Notes under the pieces: model-generated
Database searches by the model: none
Seen by the model: the letters and a program-made list of their open reading frames with translations, nothing else
Told to the model about the DNA's origin: nothing
In this document: in pieces, positions 12,820 to 21,540 of the stretch
Numbering within the stretch: position 1 is the first letter of the stretch
How the letters are laid out: each line of letters opens with the position of its first letter
Made by a program: the position numbers and the translations under genes
Assembly (NCBI RefSeq): GCF_003340565.1
Contig: NZ_QPLK01000007.1
Span: 1-64,000 of the forward strand
Reading direction: 5' to 3'
Length of the DNA: 64,000 nucleotides
Origin: Rhodovulum sp. 12E13
GTDB taxonomy: Bacteria; Pseudomonadota; Alphaproteobacteria; Rhodobacterales; Rhodobacteraceae

Positions 12820-12921
12820 TCAGCTGTCGTCGTCGTCGGTCCGGGCGGCTCTCATCCGGGTGTAGAGCAGCCCTGCCGTGGCGATCACCACGAGCGCGAC
12901 TCCGAGGGTCGTCATGTCCAT
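12820..12921 (-). CDS. Predicted 33-residue single-pass membrane protein
   Basis: The ORF encodes MDMTTLGVALVVIATAGLLY, a single transmembrane helix, followed by TRMRAAR (positive cytoplasmic flank) and an acidic tail DDDDS. A good Shine-Dalgarno (GGAG, seven bases from the ATG) precedes it. Hydrophobic helix, positive-inside flank and ribosome site together make it a plausible real microprotein. The function is unknown. It lies between soxB and soxD on the opposite strand. Confidence 0.5.
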   Translation of the reverse strand: MDMTTLGVALVVIATAGLLYTRMRAARTDDDDS

Positions 12922-12990
12922 GGCGCGTCTCCTGTCCGTTGCGGGGGCCTGTCCCGGCCGCCTCTGTCTCAGCGGAATGCGGCGCGCGCG

Positions 12991-13012
12991 CGGCGGCGCC
13001 ATGGCGCCGCCG
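12991..13012. repeat. 22-bp perfect palindrome
   Basis: The sequence is exactly self-complementary, centred on CCATGG with GGCGGCG arms. It lies between two divergent small genes (12820-12921 minus, 13164-13442 plus). It could be a cruciform or a dimeric regulator site. A chance GC-rich palindrome cannot be excluded. Confidence 0.5.
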
Positions 13013-13163
13013 TGTCGCATGGGGCGCCCCGGTCGCATCGCGCCTCCGCGTCCGCTCCTGCGGCCCTCCGCACGGGCAGGACGATCACGGTACCGGGGCG
13101 CCGGCGGAACGTCGCCCCCTTTCCTCTCGTTGCGCCCCTGTCAGCAACGACAGGAGCATCGTC

Positions 13164-13442
13164 ATGGCTCAGCAGCAGCGGAACACCCCCGACAGCGAGC
13201 AACACCGCACCCTCGGCGGCAAGTCGAGGCGGGGCGGGTCGAACAACGTCATCATCGGAACCGTCATCGTCATCGGCGCGATCGTGTTTTCCTTCGTCTT
13301 CTTCGGCAACTGGGAGGGGGCGGACATCGGCCGGACCGAGAGCGCCGGCGGCACGGCAGACGGCGAAGCCGCCGCGACCGCCCCGACCTACGGCGAGGGT
13401 GAGCCGGCCGACGTGGAGGGCGTCCCCGCCGCCGAGCAGTAG
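13164..13442 (+). CDS. Predicted single-pass membrane protein, 92 residues
   Basis: The N-terminus is hydrophilic and basic (MAQQQRNTPDSEQHRTLGGK, then SRRGG). A hydrophobic segment NVIIGTVIVIGAIVFSFVFF (about residues 28-47) follows. The C-terminus is acidic and Ala/Gly/Glu-rich (PTYGEGEPADVEGVPAAEQ). This pattern predicts a cytoplasmic N-terminus and a periplasmic acidic tail. A CAGGAG site sits at normal distance from the ATG. No family was recognised. It lies between soxB and soxD in the same direction and might ride in the sarcosine oxidase message, but it has no obvious catalytic role. Confidence 0.65.
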   Translation: MAQQQRNTPDSEQHRTLGGKSRRGGSNNVIIGTVIVIGAIVFSFVFFGNWEGADIGRTESAGGTADGEAAATAPTYGEGEPADVEGVPAAEQ

Positions 13443-13997
13443 GCCCGGCGCCTTCGCCCGGGTGCCCGCACGCCGGGTCGCCCGCGGGCGCCGCGCAAGG
13501 GGCGGCCTCATGACGGCCGCGTTTCCGGGGCGCCGGGCCGGCGCCGCACGACTGTTGCGGCGCCCGTCTGGCGCCGTCGCGGGTTTGGGGCGCGCTGCCG
13601 GGGGGATCGGGTCGACCGGATCCAAGATCCTCCGCGCGGCCGGCCTCGTTTTACCGTTTCGGCATGCCGGGGGGCGCCACGCCGCTCCCCGTCGTCACCG
13701 ACCGCCTGCTGCCAGTCGACCTCGCCCGCCAGTGGGGCCGGAAACCGGCTGCGCGACGACGGGCCGGAACCCGGCGGCCGGGACGCGGGGCGCTGCGCGC
13801 AGGCACGCCACGGACAGACACCCCCGCCGCGGCAACCTCGGCGACGAGCTCGTGGAGGTCCGGCGCTTCGGTGCCCCCGGCCAGACGGCCGCCCGTTTCC
13901 AGGCTGCCAATATCGGCCTGCTCACCGTCTCCACCCTGCACGAGCGGGGTGGAGACCTTCTGCTTTCCGCCCCGACCGAGAGGGAGGCACCTGACCC
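13443..13997 (+). other. Gap upstream of soxD, no convincing gene
   Basis: About 555 bases hold several GC-rich inverted repeats (for example GGCGCC-type arms near 13540-13580) but no recognised gene. One plus-strand frame ending at 14010, overlapping the soxD start by 13 bases, reads RRFGAPGQTAARFQAANIG and TVSTLHERGGDLLLSAPTE. It has only a GTG start with no clear ribosome site, so I did not call it. A soxDAG promoter is expected in this stretch. Confidence 0.3.
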
Positions 13998-14342
13998 ATG
14001 CTCCTGCTGACCTGCCCCCATTGCGGGATCGACGCCGACGAGACCGAGCTTGCGCCCGGCGGCGAGGCGCATCTGACGCGCCACGGCCCCGGCGCGACCG
14101 ACGACGATTTCGAGTCATATCTCTTCCTGCGCGACAATCCCCGCGGCGTGCATCTCGAGCGGTGGCGCCATGCCAATGGCTGCGGCAAGTGGTTCATCGC
14201 CGCGCGCTGCACGGTGAGCCTGGAAGTGTTCGGCACCTATCCGGCGCAGACCGCGCGGCCCCCGCAGCACGTGCTCGACGCGATCGAGGCCAAGCGGCCG
14301 GGCGCGACCCGGAAACTTCCCGTCATGGAGGGCGCGCGATGA
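13998..14342 (+). CDS. soxD: Sarcosine oxidase, delta subunit
   Basis: SoxD is the small zinc-binding subunit of heterotetrameric sarcosine oxidase. The 114-residue protein shows LTCPHCGIDADETELAPGG at the N-terminus, with Cys6 and Cys9 as zinc ligands, the SYLFLRDNPRGVHLERW block, then HANGCGKWFIAARCT with a further Cys, all characteristic of the delta subunit. The start ATG follows AGGGAGGCACCTGACCC. Its stop overlaps the soxA start (ATGA at 14339-14342), giving tight coupling. Confidence 0.95.
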   Translation: MLLLTCPHCGIDADETELAPGGEAHLTRHGPGATDDDFESYLFLRDNPRGVHLERWRHANGCGKWFIAARCTVSLEVFGTYPAQTARPPQHVLDAIEAKRPGATRKLPVMEGAR

Positions 14343-17332
14343 GCCTGCGTCTGCAGACGGGCGGGCGGCTGATCGACCGCGCGACCCGGTTGAAATTCAA
14401 GTTCAACGGCAAGGGGCTGAAGGGCTATGCCGGCGACACGCTCGCCTCGGCGCTGATGGCGAACGGGCAGGGCGTGCTGGGGCGTTCGTTCAAGTATCAC
14501 CGGCCGCGAGGGCTGGTGGCGTCGGGAGCGGAAGAGCCGAATGCGCTGGTGGGTCTGGGGCGCGGTGCCCGGGCCGAGCCCAATCAGCGCGCGACGACGA
14601 CCGAGCTTTTCGACGGCCTGTGGGCCGAGAGCCAGAACCACTGGCCCTCGCTCGAGCGCGACGTGGGCGCGGTCAACGGCCTGCTTGCCCGCTTTCTGCC
14701 GGCGGGCTTCTACTATAAGACGTTCATCCATCCGCGGCCGGCGTGGAAGCACCTGTTCGAGCCGGTGATCCGCGCCTCGGCCGGACTCGGGCGCGCTCCG
14801 AAGAAGCCCGACGCCGACCGCTACGAGCATTTCCACGCCTTCGTCGACGTTCTGGTGGTGGGCGGCGGCATCGCCGGGCTGAACGCGGCGATCGAGGCGG
14901 GCGCGTCGGGCGCTCGGGTGCTGCTGATCGAGCAGACGCCCCATTGGGGCGGCCGCACGCCGGTCGACGTCGAGGGCGGGGAGGCGCGGGTGGCGCAGGC
15001 GCTCGCCCGGCTGCGCGAGATGCCCAACGTGAAGATGCGCACCCGCTGCATGGGTGCGGGCGTGTACGACCACGGCTTCGTGCTGGCCTACGAGCGGGTG
15101 TCGGACCATGCGCCGGGGGGCGACGCGCCCCGCCACCGGCTGTGGAAGATCCGCGCCCGCCAGGTGATCGCGGCCACCGGCGCCATCGAGCGGCCGCTGT
15201 CCTTCCCCGGCAACGACGTGCCCGGCGTGATGCTCGCCTCGGCGGTGCGAGACTACGTGGTGAACTGGGCCACCGCGCCGGGCCGCCGGACGGTGGTGGT
15301 GACGAACAACGACGACGCCTACCGCACGGCTCTGACGCTGGTGGCGCACGGGCTGGAGGTGCCGCTGATCGTCGACGCCCGCACGGGCGGTGGCGGCGCG
15401 CTGGCCGAGATGGCGCGCGCGCAGGGCATCGAGGTGATGACCGGCGGCGCGGTGCACAAGGTGCGCGGACGGGCGGGCGTGACAGGCGTCGATGTCGGCC
15501 CGCTGGCCGAGGGCGCCGTGCGGCGGCACGTGCCCTGCGACGCGGTGGCGATGTCGGGCGGCTGGTCGCCGGTCGTCCACCTCTGGTCGCATTGCGGGGG
15601 CAAGCTGTTGTGGGCCGACGAGGGCGCCTTCTTCTACCCCGATCCCGGCCTGCCGCCGAAGGGCCGCGACGGCGAGGGCTTCGTGCTCTGCGCGGGCGCG
15701 GCGAACGGGGCGCTGCGCGCCGGCGAGGCTGCCGAGAGCGGCGCGGCGCAGGGCAGGAGCGCCGTGCAGGCCGCCGGGTTCACCGCGGAAACCGCCGAGC
15801 CGGTGACGCTCGACGCGCCCGTCGAGGCGCCGTTGACCCCCGTCTGGGTCATGCCGGAGGAGGCCGGGGTCAGCCAGCGCGAGAAGATGTGGCTCGACTT
15901 CCAGAACGACGTGAAGGTCTCCGACGTGCAGCTCGCCGCGCGCGAGGGCTTCGAGTCGGTCGAGCACACCAAGCGCTACACCACGCTCGGCATGGCGACA
16001 GATCAGGGCAAGCTGAGCAACATCAACGGGCTGGCGATCCTGTCCCAGGCGCTGAACGAGGAGATCCCGCGCGTCGGCACCACCACCTTCCGCCCGCCCT
16101 ACACGCCGATCTCGCTCGCCTCGATCGCGGGCGAGGCGCGGGGCGAGACGTTCCAGCCGATCCGCCGCACGCCGATGCACGACTGGCACGAGGCCCGCGG
16201 CGCGCGGTGGGAGCCGGTGGGTCACTGGCGCCGCCCCTACGCCTATCCGGCCAGGGGCGAGAGCGTGGAGGACGCGGTTGCGCGCGAGGTGAAGAACGCG
16301 CGGCAATCCCTCGGCCTGCTTGACGCATCGACCCTGGGCAAGATCCTCGTGAAGGGGCCCGACGCGGGGCGTTTCCTCGACATGCTCTACACCAACAACA
16401 TGAGCAAGCTGAAGGCGGGCCGCTGTCGCTACGGGCTGATGTGCACCGAGAACGGCTTTCTCACCGACGATGGCGTGGTGGCGCGGCTGTCCGACGACAC
16501 CTGGCTCTGCCACACCACCACCGGCGGGGCCGACCGCATCCACGCCTGGATGGAGGACTGGCTGCAATGCGAGTGGTGGGACTGGCAGGTTCACACCCTC
16601 AACGTCACCGAGCAATGGGGCCAGATCGCCGTGGTCGGCCCCAACGCGCGCACCGCGCTCGAGCGGCTGGGCGGCATGGACGTGAGCCGCGAGGCGCTGC
16701 CCTTCATGGCCTGGTCCGAGGGGGAACTGGCCGGCATCCCCGCCCGCGTCTTCCGCATCTCGTTCTCGGGCGAGCTGTCCTACGAGGTGGCCGTGCCTGC
16801 TCACCGCGCGCTGGAACTCTGGGAGCGGCTGTTCGATGTGGGCGCCGACCTGGGCGCGCAGCCCTACGGAACCGAGGCGCTGCACGTGATGCGAGCCGAG
16901 AAGGGCTTCATCATGATCGGCGACGAGACCGACGGCACGGTGATCCCGCAGGACCTCGGCCTCGACTGGGCGATCTCGAAGAAGAAGGACGATTACCTGG
17001 GCAAGCGCGCGCAGGAACGGCCCCACATGACCGACCCCGCGCGCTGGAAGCTCGTGGGGCTCGAGACGCTCGACGGCGCGGTCCTGCCGGATGGCGCCTA
17101 TGCGGTCGCGCCGGGCAGGACCGAACTCGGCCAGCGGCGGATGATCGGGCGGGTGACCTCGACCTACCACTCGCCCACGCTCGGCCGCGGCATCGCCATG
17201 GGGCTCGTGGAGCGGGGTCCCGAGCGGATGGGCGAGGTGCTCACCTTCCCCGGTACCGACGGGAAAACCTACAGGGCGCGCATCGTCGAGCCGGTGTTCT
17301 ACGACGCCGAAGGGGAGAAACAGGATGTCTGA
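14339..17332 (+). CDS. soxA: Sarcosine oxidase, alpha subunit
   Basis: SoxA (997 residues) binds NAD+ and tetrahydrofolate and passes the sarcosine methyl group to folate as 5,10-methylene-THF. Order of parts: an N-terminal ferredoxin-like domain without the cluster cysteines (LKFKFNGKGLKGYAGDTLAS), a nucleotide-binding domain starting at DVLVVGGGIAGLNAAIEAG (about residue 175), a middle oxidoreductase region with VIAATGAIERPLSFPGND, and a GcvT-like aminomethyltransferase domain from about 620 to the end (LLDASTLGKILVKGPDA, YGTEALHVMRAEKGFI, DLGLDWAISKKKDDYLGK). It overlaps soxD (ATGA) and soxG (8 bases), so soxDAG is one translationally coupled unit. Confidence 0.96.
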   Translation: MSLRLQTGGRLIDRATRLKFKFNGKGLKGYAGDTLASALMANGQGVLGRSFKYHRPRGLVASGAEEPNALVGLGRGARAEPNQRATTTELFDGLWAESQNHWPSLERDVGAVNGLLARFLPAGFYYKTFIHPRPAWKHLFEPVIRASAGLGRAPKKPDADRYEHFHAFVDVLVVGGGIAGLNAAIEAGASGARVLLIEQTPHWGGRTPVDVEGGEARVAQALARLREMPNVKMRTRCMGAGVYDHGFVLAYERVSDHAPGGDAPRHRLWKIRARQVIAATGAIERPLSFPGNDVPGVMLASAVRDYVVNWATAPGRRTVVVTNNDDAYRTALTLVAHGLEVPLIVDARTGGGGALAEMARAQGIEVMTGGAVHKVRGRAGVTGVDVGPLAEGAVRRHVPCDAVAMSGGWSPVVHLWSHCGGKLLWADEGAFFYPDPGLPPKGRDGEGFVLCAGAANGALRAGEAAESGAAQGRSAVQAAGFTAETAEPVTLDAPVEAPLTPVWVMPEEAGVSQREKMWLDFQNDVKVSDVQLAAREGFESVEHTKRYTTLGMATDQGKLSNINGLAILSQALNEEIPRVGTTTFRPPYTPISLASIAGEARGETFQPIRRTPMHDWHEARGARWEPVGHWRRPYAYPARGESVEDAVAREVKNARQSLGLLDASTLGKILVKGPDAGRFLDMLYTNNMSKLKAGRCRYGLMCTENGFLTDDGVVARLSDDTWLCHTTTGGADRIHAWMEDWLQCEWWDWQVHTLNVTEQWGQIAVVGPNARTALERLGGMDVSREALPFMAWSEGELAGIPARVFRISFSGELSYEVAVPAHRALELWERLFDVGADLGAQPYGTEALHVMRAEKGFIMIGDETDGTVIPQDLGLDWAISKKKDDYLGKRAQERPHMTDPARWKLVGLETLDGAVLPDGAYAVAPGRTELGQRRMIGRVTSTYHSPTLGRGIAMGLVERGPERMGEVLTFPGTDGKTYRARIVEPVFYDAEGEKQDV

Positions 17333-17888
17333 CGCGACGGTTCTGGGCGCGGCGCAGGCCGAAGGCTTTGCCACAGTGCGCGAGGTGCCGGCCCCCGGCA
17401 TGATCGCTCTCAAGGGCGACCTCTCCTCGCCTGCGCTCGCCGAGGCGGTGCGCGCCGTTACCGGCTGCGCCGTGCCGGGCCTGCGTCGGATCGAGGCGGC
17501 CGGCCCGGCCTGCGCCGGCTGGATGGCGCCCGACGAGGTGCTGCTGATCGTGCAGCGCGGCGACGTGCCCGCCGCGCTGGCGACCATCGCCGAGCGCCTG
17601 TCCGGCGCGCACCACCTCGCCGCCGACGTCTCCGACATGCGGGCGGTCTTCCGCCTCGAGGGGGCGGGCGCGCGCGAGGCGCTGGCCAAGCTCGCGCCGG
17701 TCGATCTCGCCCCCGGGGCCTTCGAGCCGGGCGAGCTGCGCCGCACCCGCCTGGCGCAGGTGCCGGCGGCGTTCTGGATGGAGGAGGGGGGCATCACCCT
17801 CGTCTGCTTCCGCTCGGTCGCGCGCTACGCGTTCGACCTGCTCGCCGGCGCCGCGGCCCCTGGCGGCGCGGTCGGCCACTTCGCCTGA
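17325..17888 (+). CDS. soxG: Sarcosine oxidase, gamma subunit
   Basis: SoxG is the structural gamma subunit of sarcosine oxidase. The 187-residue product has the family features VREVPAPGMIALKGDLSSP, then LRRIEAAGPACAGWMAPDEVLL, then HHLAADVSDMRAVFRLEGAGAREALAKL and the terminal GGITLVCFRSVARYAFDLL. Its ATG lies inside the end of soxA in another frame, the usual arrangement. It ends the cluster. A dispersed intergenic element follows about 100 bases later, before a convergent glycosyltransferase gene. Confidence 0.94.
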   Translation: MSDATVLGAAQAEGFATVREVPAPGMIALKGDLSSPALAEAVRAVTGCAVPGLRRIEAAGPACAGWMAPDEVLLIVQRGDVPAALATIAERLSGAHHLAADVSDMRAVFRLEGAGAREALAKLAPVDLAPGAFEPGELRRTRLAQVPAAFWMEEGGITLVCFRSVARYAFDLLAGAAAPGGAVGHFA

Positions 17889-17992
17889 CGGGCGCGCGGC
17901 GTCTCGCTCCGGGCGGCGCGGACCGCGTGCCCGCCGGGCACGACGGCCCGCCAGCCCGTCGCATCCCTCGCCTGCGCGCGCCGCGCCTCCGG

Positions 17993-18059
17993 CTTCTTCT
18001 TGCTTCAAATATCCCGGGGGAGTCGCCCGGAACGGGCGACGGGGGCAGCGCCCCCTGCC
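17993..18059 (+). repeat. Dispersed intergenic element, family 1, copy A
   Basis: This element has a CTTCTTCTTGCTTCAAATAT segment, then CCCGGGGGAG and two hairpins (GTCGCCCGGAACGGGCGAC and GGGGGCAGCGCCCCC). Copies share the CTTG-nTCnAAATAyyCCGGGGG core plus a GC hairpin at 21224-21272 (inverted) and 51051-51097. It lies between convergent soxG and a glycosyltransferase gene and could act as a terminator for either strand. Confidence 0.75.
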
Positions 18060-18080
18060 ACGGCGCCCCCTGCACACGCC

Positions 18081-20297
18081 CTATTCGGCGGCGCGTGGCG
18101 CGCTCTCGCCCTGTTCGACGAAGGCGCGCAGCCGCGCGTCCTCGAGCTGTGCCGCGAGCACGCGCCGCGCCGTCGCCACAGCGGCGCGGCGCAGGGCGGC
18201 GAGGTCGGCGTCGGCCAGCAGGCGCTCGGCCTCCTCGGCCGCCCGCTCTGTCTCGATCGTGGTGTCGGTCTCGCCGTTGAGGTCGAAGCGCTCCCAGTAG
18301 CCCATGTCGATCCGGTCCCTGTCCTTCGAATTGGCGGTGCCGCGCAGCCGCTTGAGCAGGAACTCCTCGCGGCTCTTGACAGCGTAGTGGTTGACCTGTC
18401 CCAGCGCATAGCCCTCTTCCCCGCCGGGAAAGCGCCAGCCCTTGCGCAGGATGGCCTCGCTCATCTCCTGCCCCGAGCCGTTGAGCCAGCGCACGGGCGG
18501 CAGGGTCTTGCGGGTCTTCTCGAAGCGGGGGCGATGGACGCCGAAATAGTCGAAGGCCGCGGGGCGAAAGAGCGACTTGACCCCCCGCACCAGCCCGTTC
18601 TCGGGCGCCTCGAGCGAGCAGCCGCGGGTGAAGCGGCCCGTCACCGGCGCGTCGACCCAGCGCGCGGCGCCGCCCGAGCCCATCAGCCGCCAGCCGAGCG
18701 AGATCGCGTCGGGGTGACCGGTCTCCTCGAGCAGGGCGGGCAGGGTGCGGTCGCCCGCGTGAAGGTTCAGAAACTCGTCGGCATCGATGACGAGCAGCCA
18801 GTCGGCGCCGCGCACCGCGTCCATCCGGTTGGCGCGCCAGTAGGCGCGGCGCTGCGGGTCCATCCCCTTGCCCACGGGGTTGTCGTGGTGGCGCAGGACG
18901 CCCATCGCCTGCAGCCGGTCGAGCATCAGGTTGGTGCCATCGGTGCAGTCGTTGGAAAAGACGGTGATGTCGGTCACGCCGAGCGCGCGGTGGTGCGCCA
19001 GCCATTCGACGAGGTAGGGCGCCTCGTTGCGCATCGTGGCGACGAGATGGAGGCGCGCCTCGCGCCCCAGGCGGGCGGGGGCGGGCAGGGGGGCGCCGTC
19101 TTGTCCGGTGTCCGTGGGCGTCTCGCCTGCGGCGTCGCGCAGGGCGGCGCGGGCGGCGCGCTTTCGCCCGGTGCGCGAGCGCGCGACCAGAAGGGCGAGC
19201 ACCTTGTCCGGCACGCCGGCGGCGCGGTACTCGGCGACCTTCTCCTGCACGGGCCTGGGCAGGTGCTGGGTGAAGAGGATCCTGTCGAGGCGGTCGAATG
19301 GCACCGACGCCGCGTGCTCGAGCTCTTCCATCCAGCGTGCGTAATCGGCGGTGGCGCGCAGGTGCGCGACACGGGCGGCGTGGTGGGCGAGCGCCTCGTC
19401 CTGCAGGCGGGCGAGCTGGGGGTCGGCGAGCCAGTCTGCCATCAGCCGGCGCGTCTCCGGCACGAGTCGAAGCGCACCCTCGTGGCGTTCCTCGTTGCGG
19501 TCGAACAGCGCGAAGTAGGCGGCGTCGTACTTGTCCTGCTTGAGGTTCACGTTGCCGCGCAGCCGCCGCAGCAGGTAGGCCTCGCGGCTCTTGACGGCAT
19601 AGTGGTTCATCTCGGCGAGGCCGTAGCCGAGCGTCGGCTTCGTCGAGCGCCAGCCTGCGCGCACGAAATCGGCGGGCATCGGGCGGCCCGAGCCGTTGAC
19701 CCATCTCTGCGCGGCCAGGGCGCGTGCGCGCGCAGCGTCGGTTCGGGCGCCGTGGACGGTGGGGCGGTGGATGCCGAGCTTCAAGTGGGGGAAGGGGCGA
19801 AAGAGCGTCTTGACCCCCCAGCCCTTGCGGAAGGCGTCGGGCGCGGCGCGCGTGTAGCTCTCGGTGACGAGGCCGGGATTCCAGTCGCTCAGGCCGGACG
19901 AGCCGAAGAAGCGCCAGGTGATCGCGCAGGCGTCGGTGCCTTCCGGCAGTGCCGCGACGAGGTCGGGCAGGCGGCCCCCGCCGGTCCTGACGGTGACGAA
20001 CTCGTCCGCGTCCATCACGAGCAGCCAGTCGCTTCCGGTCACGGCGGGGTTGGCCTCGGCGAGCGACAGGGCGTGGGGCTGTGGCTTCCTGCCTGCCGGC
20101 ACCTCGTTGCGGAAGTGGTGAACGAGGCCCATCGCCTGCAGCCGGTCGAGCATCCGGTCGGTGCCGTCGGTGCAGTCGTTGGTGTAGACGACGATCCGGT
20201 CCGCGCCGGCGGCATGGTGGTAGGCCAGCCATTCGACGAGCGAATGACCCTCGTCCTTCATCATCGACAGGATGGTGATGCCAGCCCGCTCGGACAT
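18081..20297 (-). CDS. Two-domain family 2-type glycosyltransferase
   Basis: This 738-residue protein consists of two homologous GT-A glycosyltransferase halves of the Glyco_tranf_2_4 kind. The first starts ITILSMMKDEGHSLVEWLAYHHAAG and has YTNDCTDGTDRMLDRLQAMG and VMDADEF. The second, from about residue 400, repeats VATMRNEAPYLVEWLAHHRALG, FSNDCTDGTNLMLDRLQAMG and VIDADEF. Each half ends in MNHYAVKSREAYLLRRLRG or VNHYAVKSREEFLLKRLRG. The acidic DAD motif presumably binds the metal-nucleotide sugar. No membrane segment or signal peptide is seen, so it is probably cytosolic. The start MSERAG was chosen because an upstream extension is low-complexity proline-rich. The substrate is unknown. Confidence 0.85.
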   Translation of the reverse strand: MSERAGITILSMMKDEGHSLVEWLAYHHAAGADRIVVYTNDCTDGTDRMLDRLQAMGLVHHFRNEVPAGRKPQPHALSLAEANPAVTGSDWLLVMDADEFVTVRTGGGRLPDLVAALPEGTDACAITWRFFGSSGLSDWNPGLVTESYTRAAPDAFRKGWGVKTLFRPFPHLKLGIHRPTVHGARTDAARARALAAQRWVNGSGRPMPADFVRAGWRSTKPTLGYGLAEMNHYAVKSREAYLLRRLRGNVNLKQDKYDAAYFALFDRNEERHEGALRLVPETRRLMADWLADPQLARLQDEALAHHAARVAHLRATADYARWMEELEHAASVPFDRLDRILFTQHLPRPVQEKVAEYRAAGVPDKVLALLVARSRTGRKRAARAALRDAAGETPTDTGQDGAPLPAPARLGREARLHLVATMRNEAPYLVEWLAHHRALGVTDITVFSNDCTDGTNLMLDRLQAMGVLRHHDNPVGKGMDPQRRAYWRANRMDAVRGADWLLVIDADEFLNLHAGDRTLPALLEETGHPDAISLGWRLMGSGGAARWVDAPVTGRFTRGCSLEAPENGLVRGVKSLFRPAAFDYFGVHRPRFEKTRKTLPPVRWLNGSGQEMSEAILRKGWRFPGGEEGYALGQVNHYAVKSREEFLLKRLRGTANSKDRDRIDMGYWERFDLNGETDTTIETERAAEEAERLLADADLAALRRAAVATARRVLAAQLEDARLRAFVEQGESAPRAAE

Positions 20298-20420
20298 GTC
20301 TGTCAGGGTCCCCCGGATCGTCTGCCGGCCGTGTCGTTCGTCGCGCGCGGGGCCATCCTGACGCGCACGGCCTACGATCGCATCAAGATTTGGCGGGAAT
20401 GGGGCGAAGCCGCCGGGCGG

Positions 20421-20459
20421 GGCACATTGGGGGGGCACATTGGGGGGGCGCATTGGCGG
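20421..20459. repeat. Three tandem 13-bp units upstream of the glycosyltransferase and sodB
   Basis: GGCACATTGGGGG occurs twice (20421, 20434) and is followed by a variant with two changes (20447). The array lies in the 309-base divergent gap between the glycosyltransferase gene and sodB. Otherwise the gap shows no recognised gene. It should contain the sodB promoter. Confidence 0.75.
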
Positions 20460-20606
20460 GGGCTCGGGCGGGAGCACGTCTGCGACCGCGGCGCGGGAAC
20501 AGCGCGCGGCGCGGCGGGTTGACGCGCGTGGAGGTGGGCGTCACATACCGCACGGTCTAGCGACGCCCGCCGCGACGGGCCATCACCACACCAACGGGGG
20601 ACGATC

Positions 20607-21206
20607 ATGAGCTTCACCCTTCCCGACCTGCCGTATGCCCACGACGCGCTCGCCGAGCACGGCATGAGCCGCGAGACGATGGAGTACCACCACGACATCC
20701 ACCACAAGGCTTACGTCGACAACGGCAACAAGCTGATCGCCGGCACCGAATGGGAGGGCAAGCCCGTCGAGGAGATCGTCAAGGGCACCTACCAGGCGGG
20801 CGCCGTCGCGCAGAACGGCATCTTCAACAACGCCTCGCAGCACTGGAACCACACCCAGTTCTGGGAGATGATGGGGCCGGGCAAGCCGGGCATGCCGGGC
20901 GAGCTCGAAAAGGCGCTGACCGAGGCCTTCGGCTCGGTCGACAAGTTCAAGGAAGAGTTTGCCGCCGCCGGCGCCGGCCAGTTCGGCTCGGGCTGGGCGT
21001 GGCTGGTGAAGGACACCGACGGCTCGCTGAAGGTCACCAAGACCGAGAACGGCGTGAATCCGCTCTGCTTCGGGCAGACCGCGCTTCTGGGCTGCGACGT
21101 CTGGGAGCATTCCTACTACATCGACTTCCGCAACAAGCGCCCCGCCTACCTGCAGAACTTCCTCGAGAACCTCGTGAACTGGGAGAACGTGGCCAGCCGC
21201 ATGTGA
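20607..21206 (+). CDS. sodB: Superoxide dismutase, iron type
   Basis: The 199-residue cytosolic enzyme dismutates superoxide to peroxide and oxygen. The four metal ligands are visible: a His in MEYHHDIHHKAYVDN (His28), a His in NASQHWNHTQFW, and Asp and His in CDVWEHSYYIDFRNKRP. The Gln of NNASQHWN occupies the active-site position typical of Fe enzymes, so an iron cofactor is inferred, although cambialistic use of manganese is possible. The ATG is preceded by GGGGGA. The gene is monocistronic with its own upstream gap, and an inverted copy of a dispersed hairpin element follows the stop. Confidence 0.95.
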   Translation: MSFTLPDLPYAHDALAEHGMSRETMEYHHDIHHKAYVDNGNKLIAGTEWEGKPVEEIVKGTYQAGAVAQNGIFNNASQHWNHTQFWEMMGPGKPGMPGELEKALTEAFGSVDKFKEEFAAAGAGQFGSGWAWLVKDTDGSLKVTKTENGVNPLCFGQTALLGCDVWEHSYYIDFRNKRPAYLQNFLENLVNWENVASRM

Positions 21207-21223
21207 GCGCGGCGGCCGCGGGA

Positions 21224-21272
21224 GCGGGGGGCCAGCCCCCCGCGCCCCCCGGAGTATTTCGACCAAGATGAT
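21224..21272 (-). repeat. Dispersed intergenic element, family 1, copy C (inverted)
   Basis: Read on the minus strand it is CTTGGTCGAAATACTCCGGG followed by a GC hairpin with 8-bp arms GCGGGGGG/CCCCCCGC (21224-21243). It matches copies at 17993 and 51051. It lies 18 bases past the sodB stop, so its hairpin could also serve as a sodB terminator. The remaining gap to 21540 has no credible gene. Confidence 0.7.
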
Positions 21273-21540
21273 GGGGCGGGGCGCCGGGCTCCGCCCCTTT
21301 GCTGTGTGACCCGCGTCGCAGGGGCATGGATCGGCGCCCGGGGGGACCGGGACCATGCAGTGCGGTCCATGTAGTGCGGGGCATGCGGTGCGGGGCGTGC
21401 GTTGCGCGCCGGGCACCCGCGGTAGCCCGGCGCGCGGCACTGCGGGGCAGGGTGTCGGAGGGATGGTCGCGCGTACCCTTTGCCGCATGGCGCGGACGGG
21501 CGGAATCGGGCGAAGCCTCTGCCGGAGAGGGTATGCTCCG

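Noticed and set aside
13651-14118. A 155-codon minus-strand frame overlapping the soxD start
   Set aside because: It runs antisense through soxD, is Arg/Gly-rich, and has no ribosome site or family motif.
14237-17797. A minus-strand open frame of about 1190 codons opposite soxA/soxG
   Set aside because: It is a shadow of soxDAG. Composition is rich in His, Arg and Ala, with no domain, and the sox genes explain the region fully.
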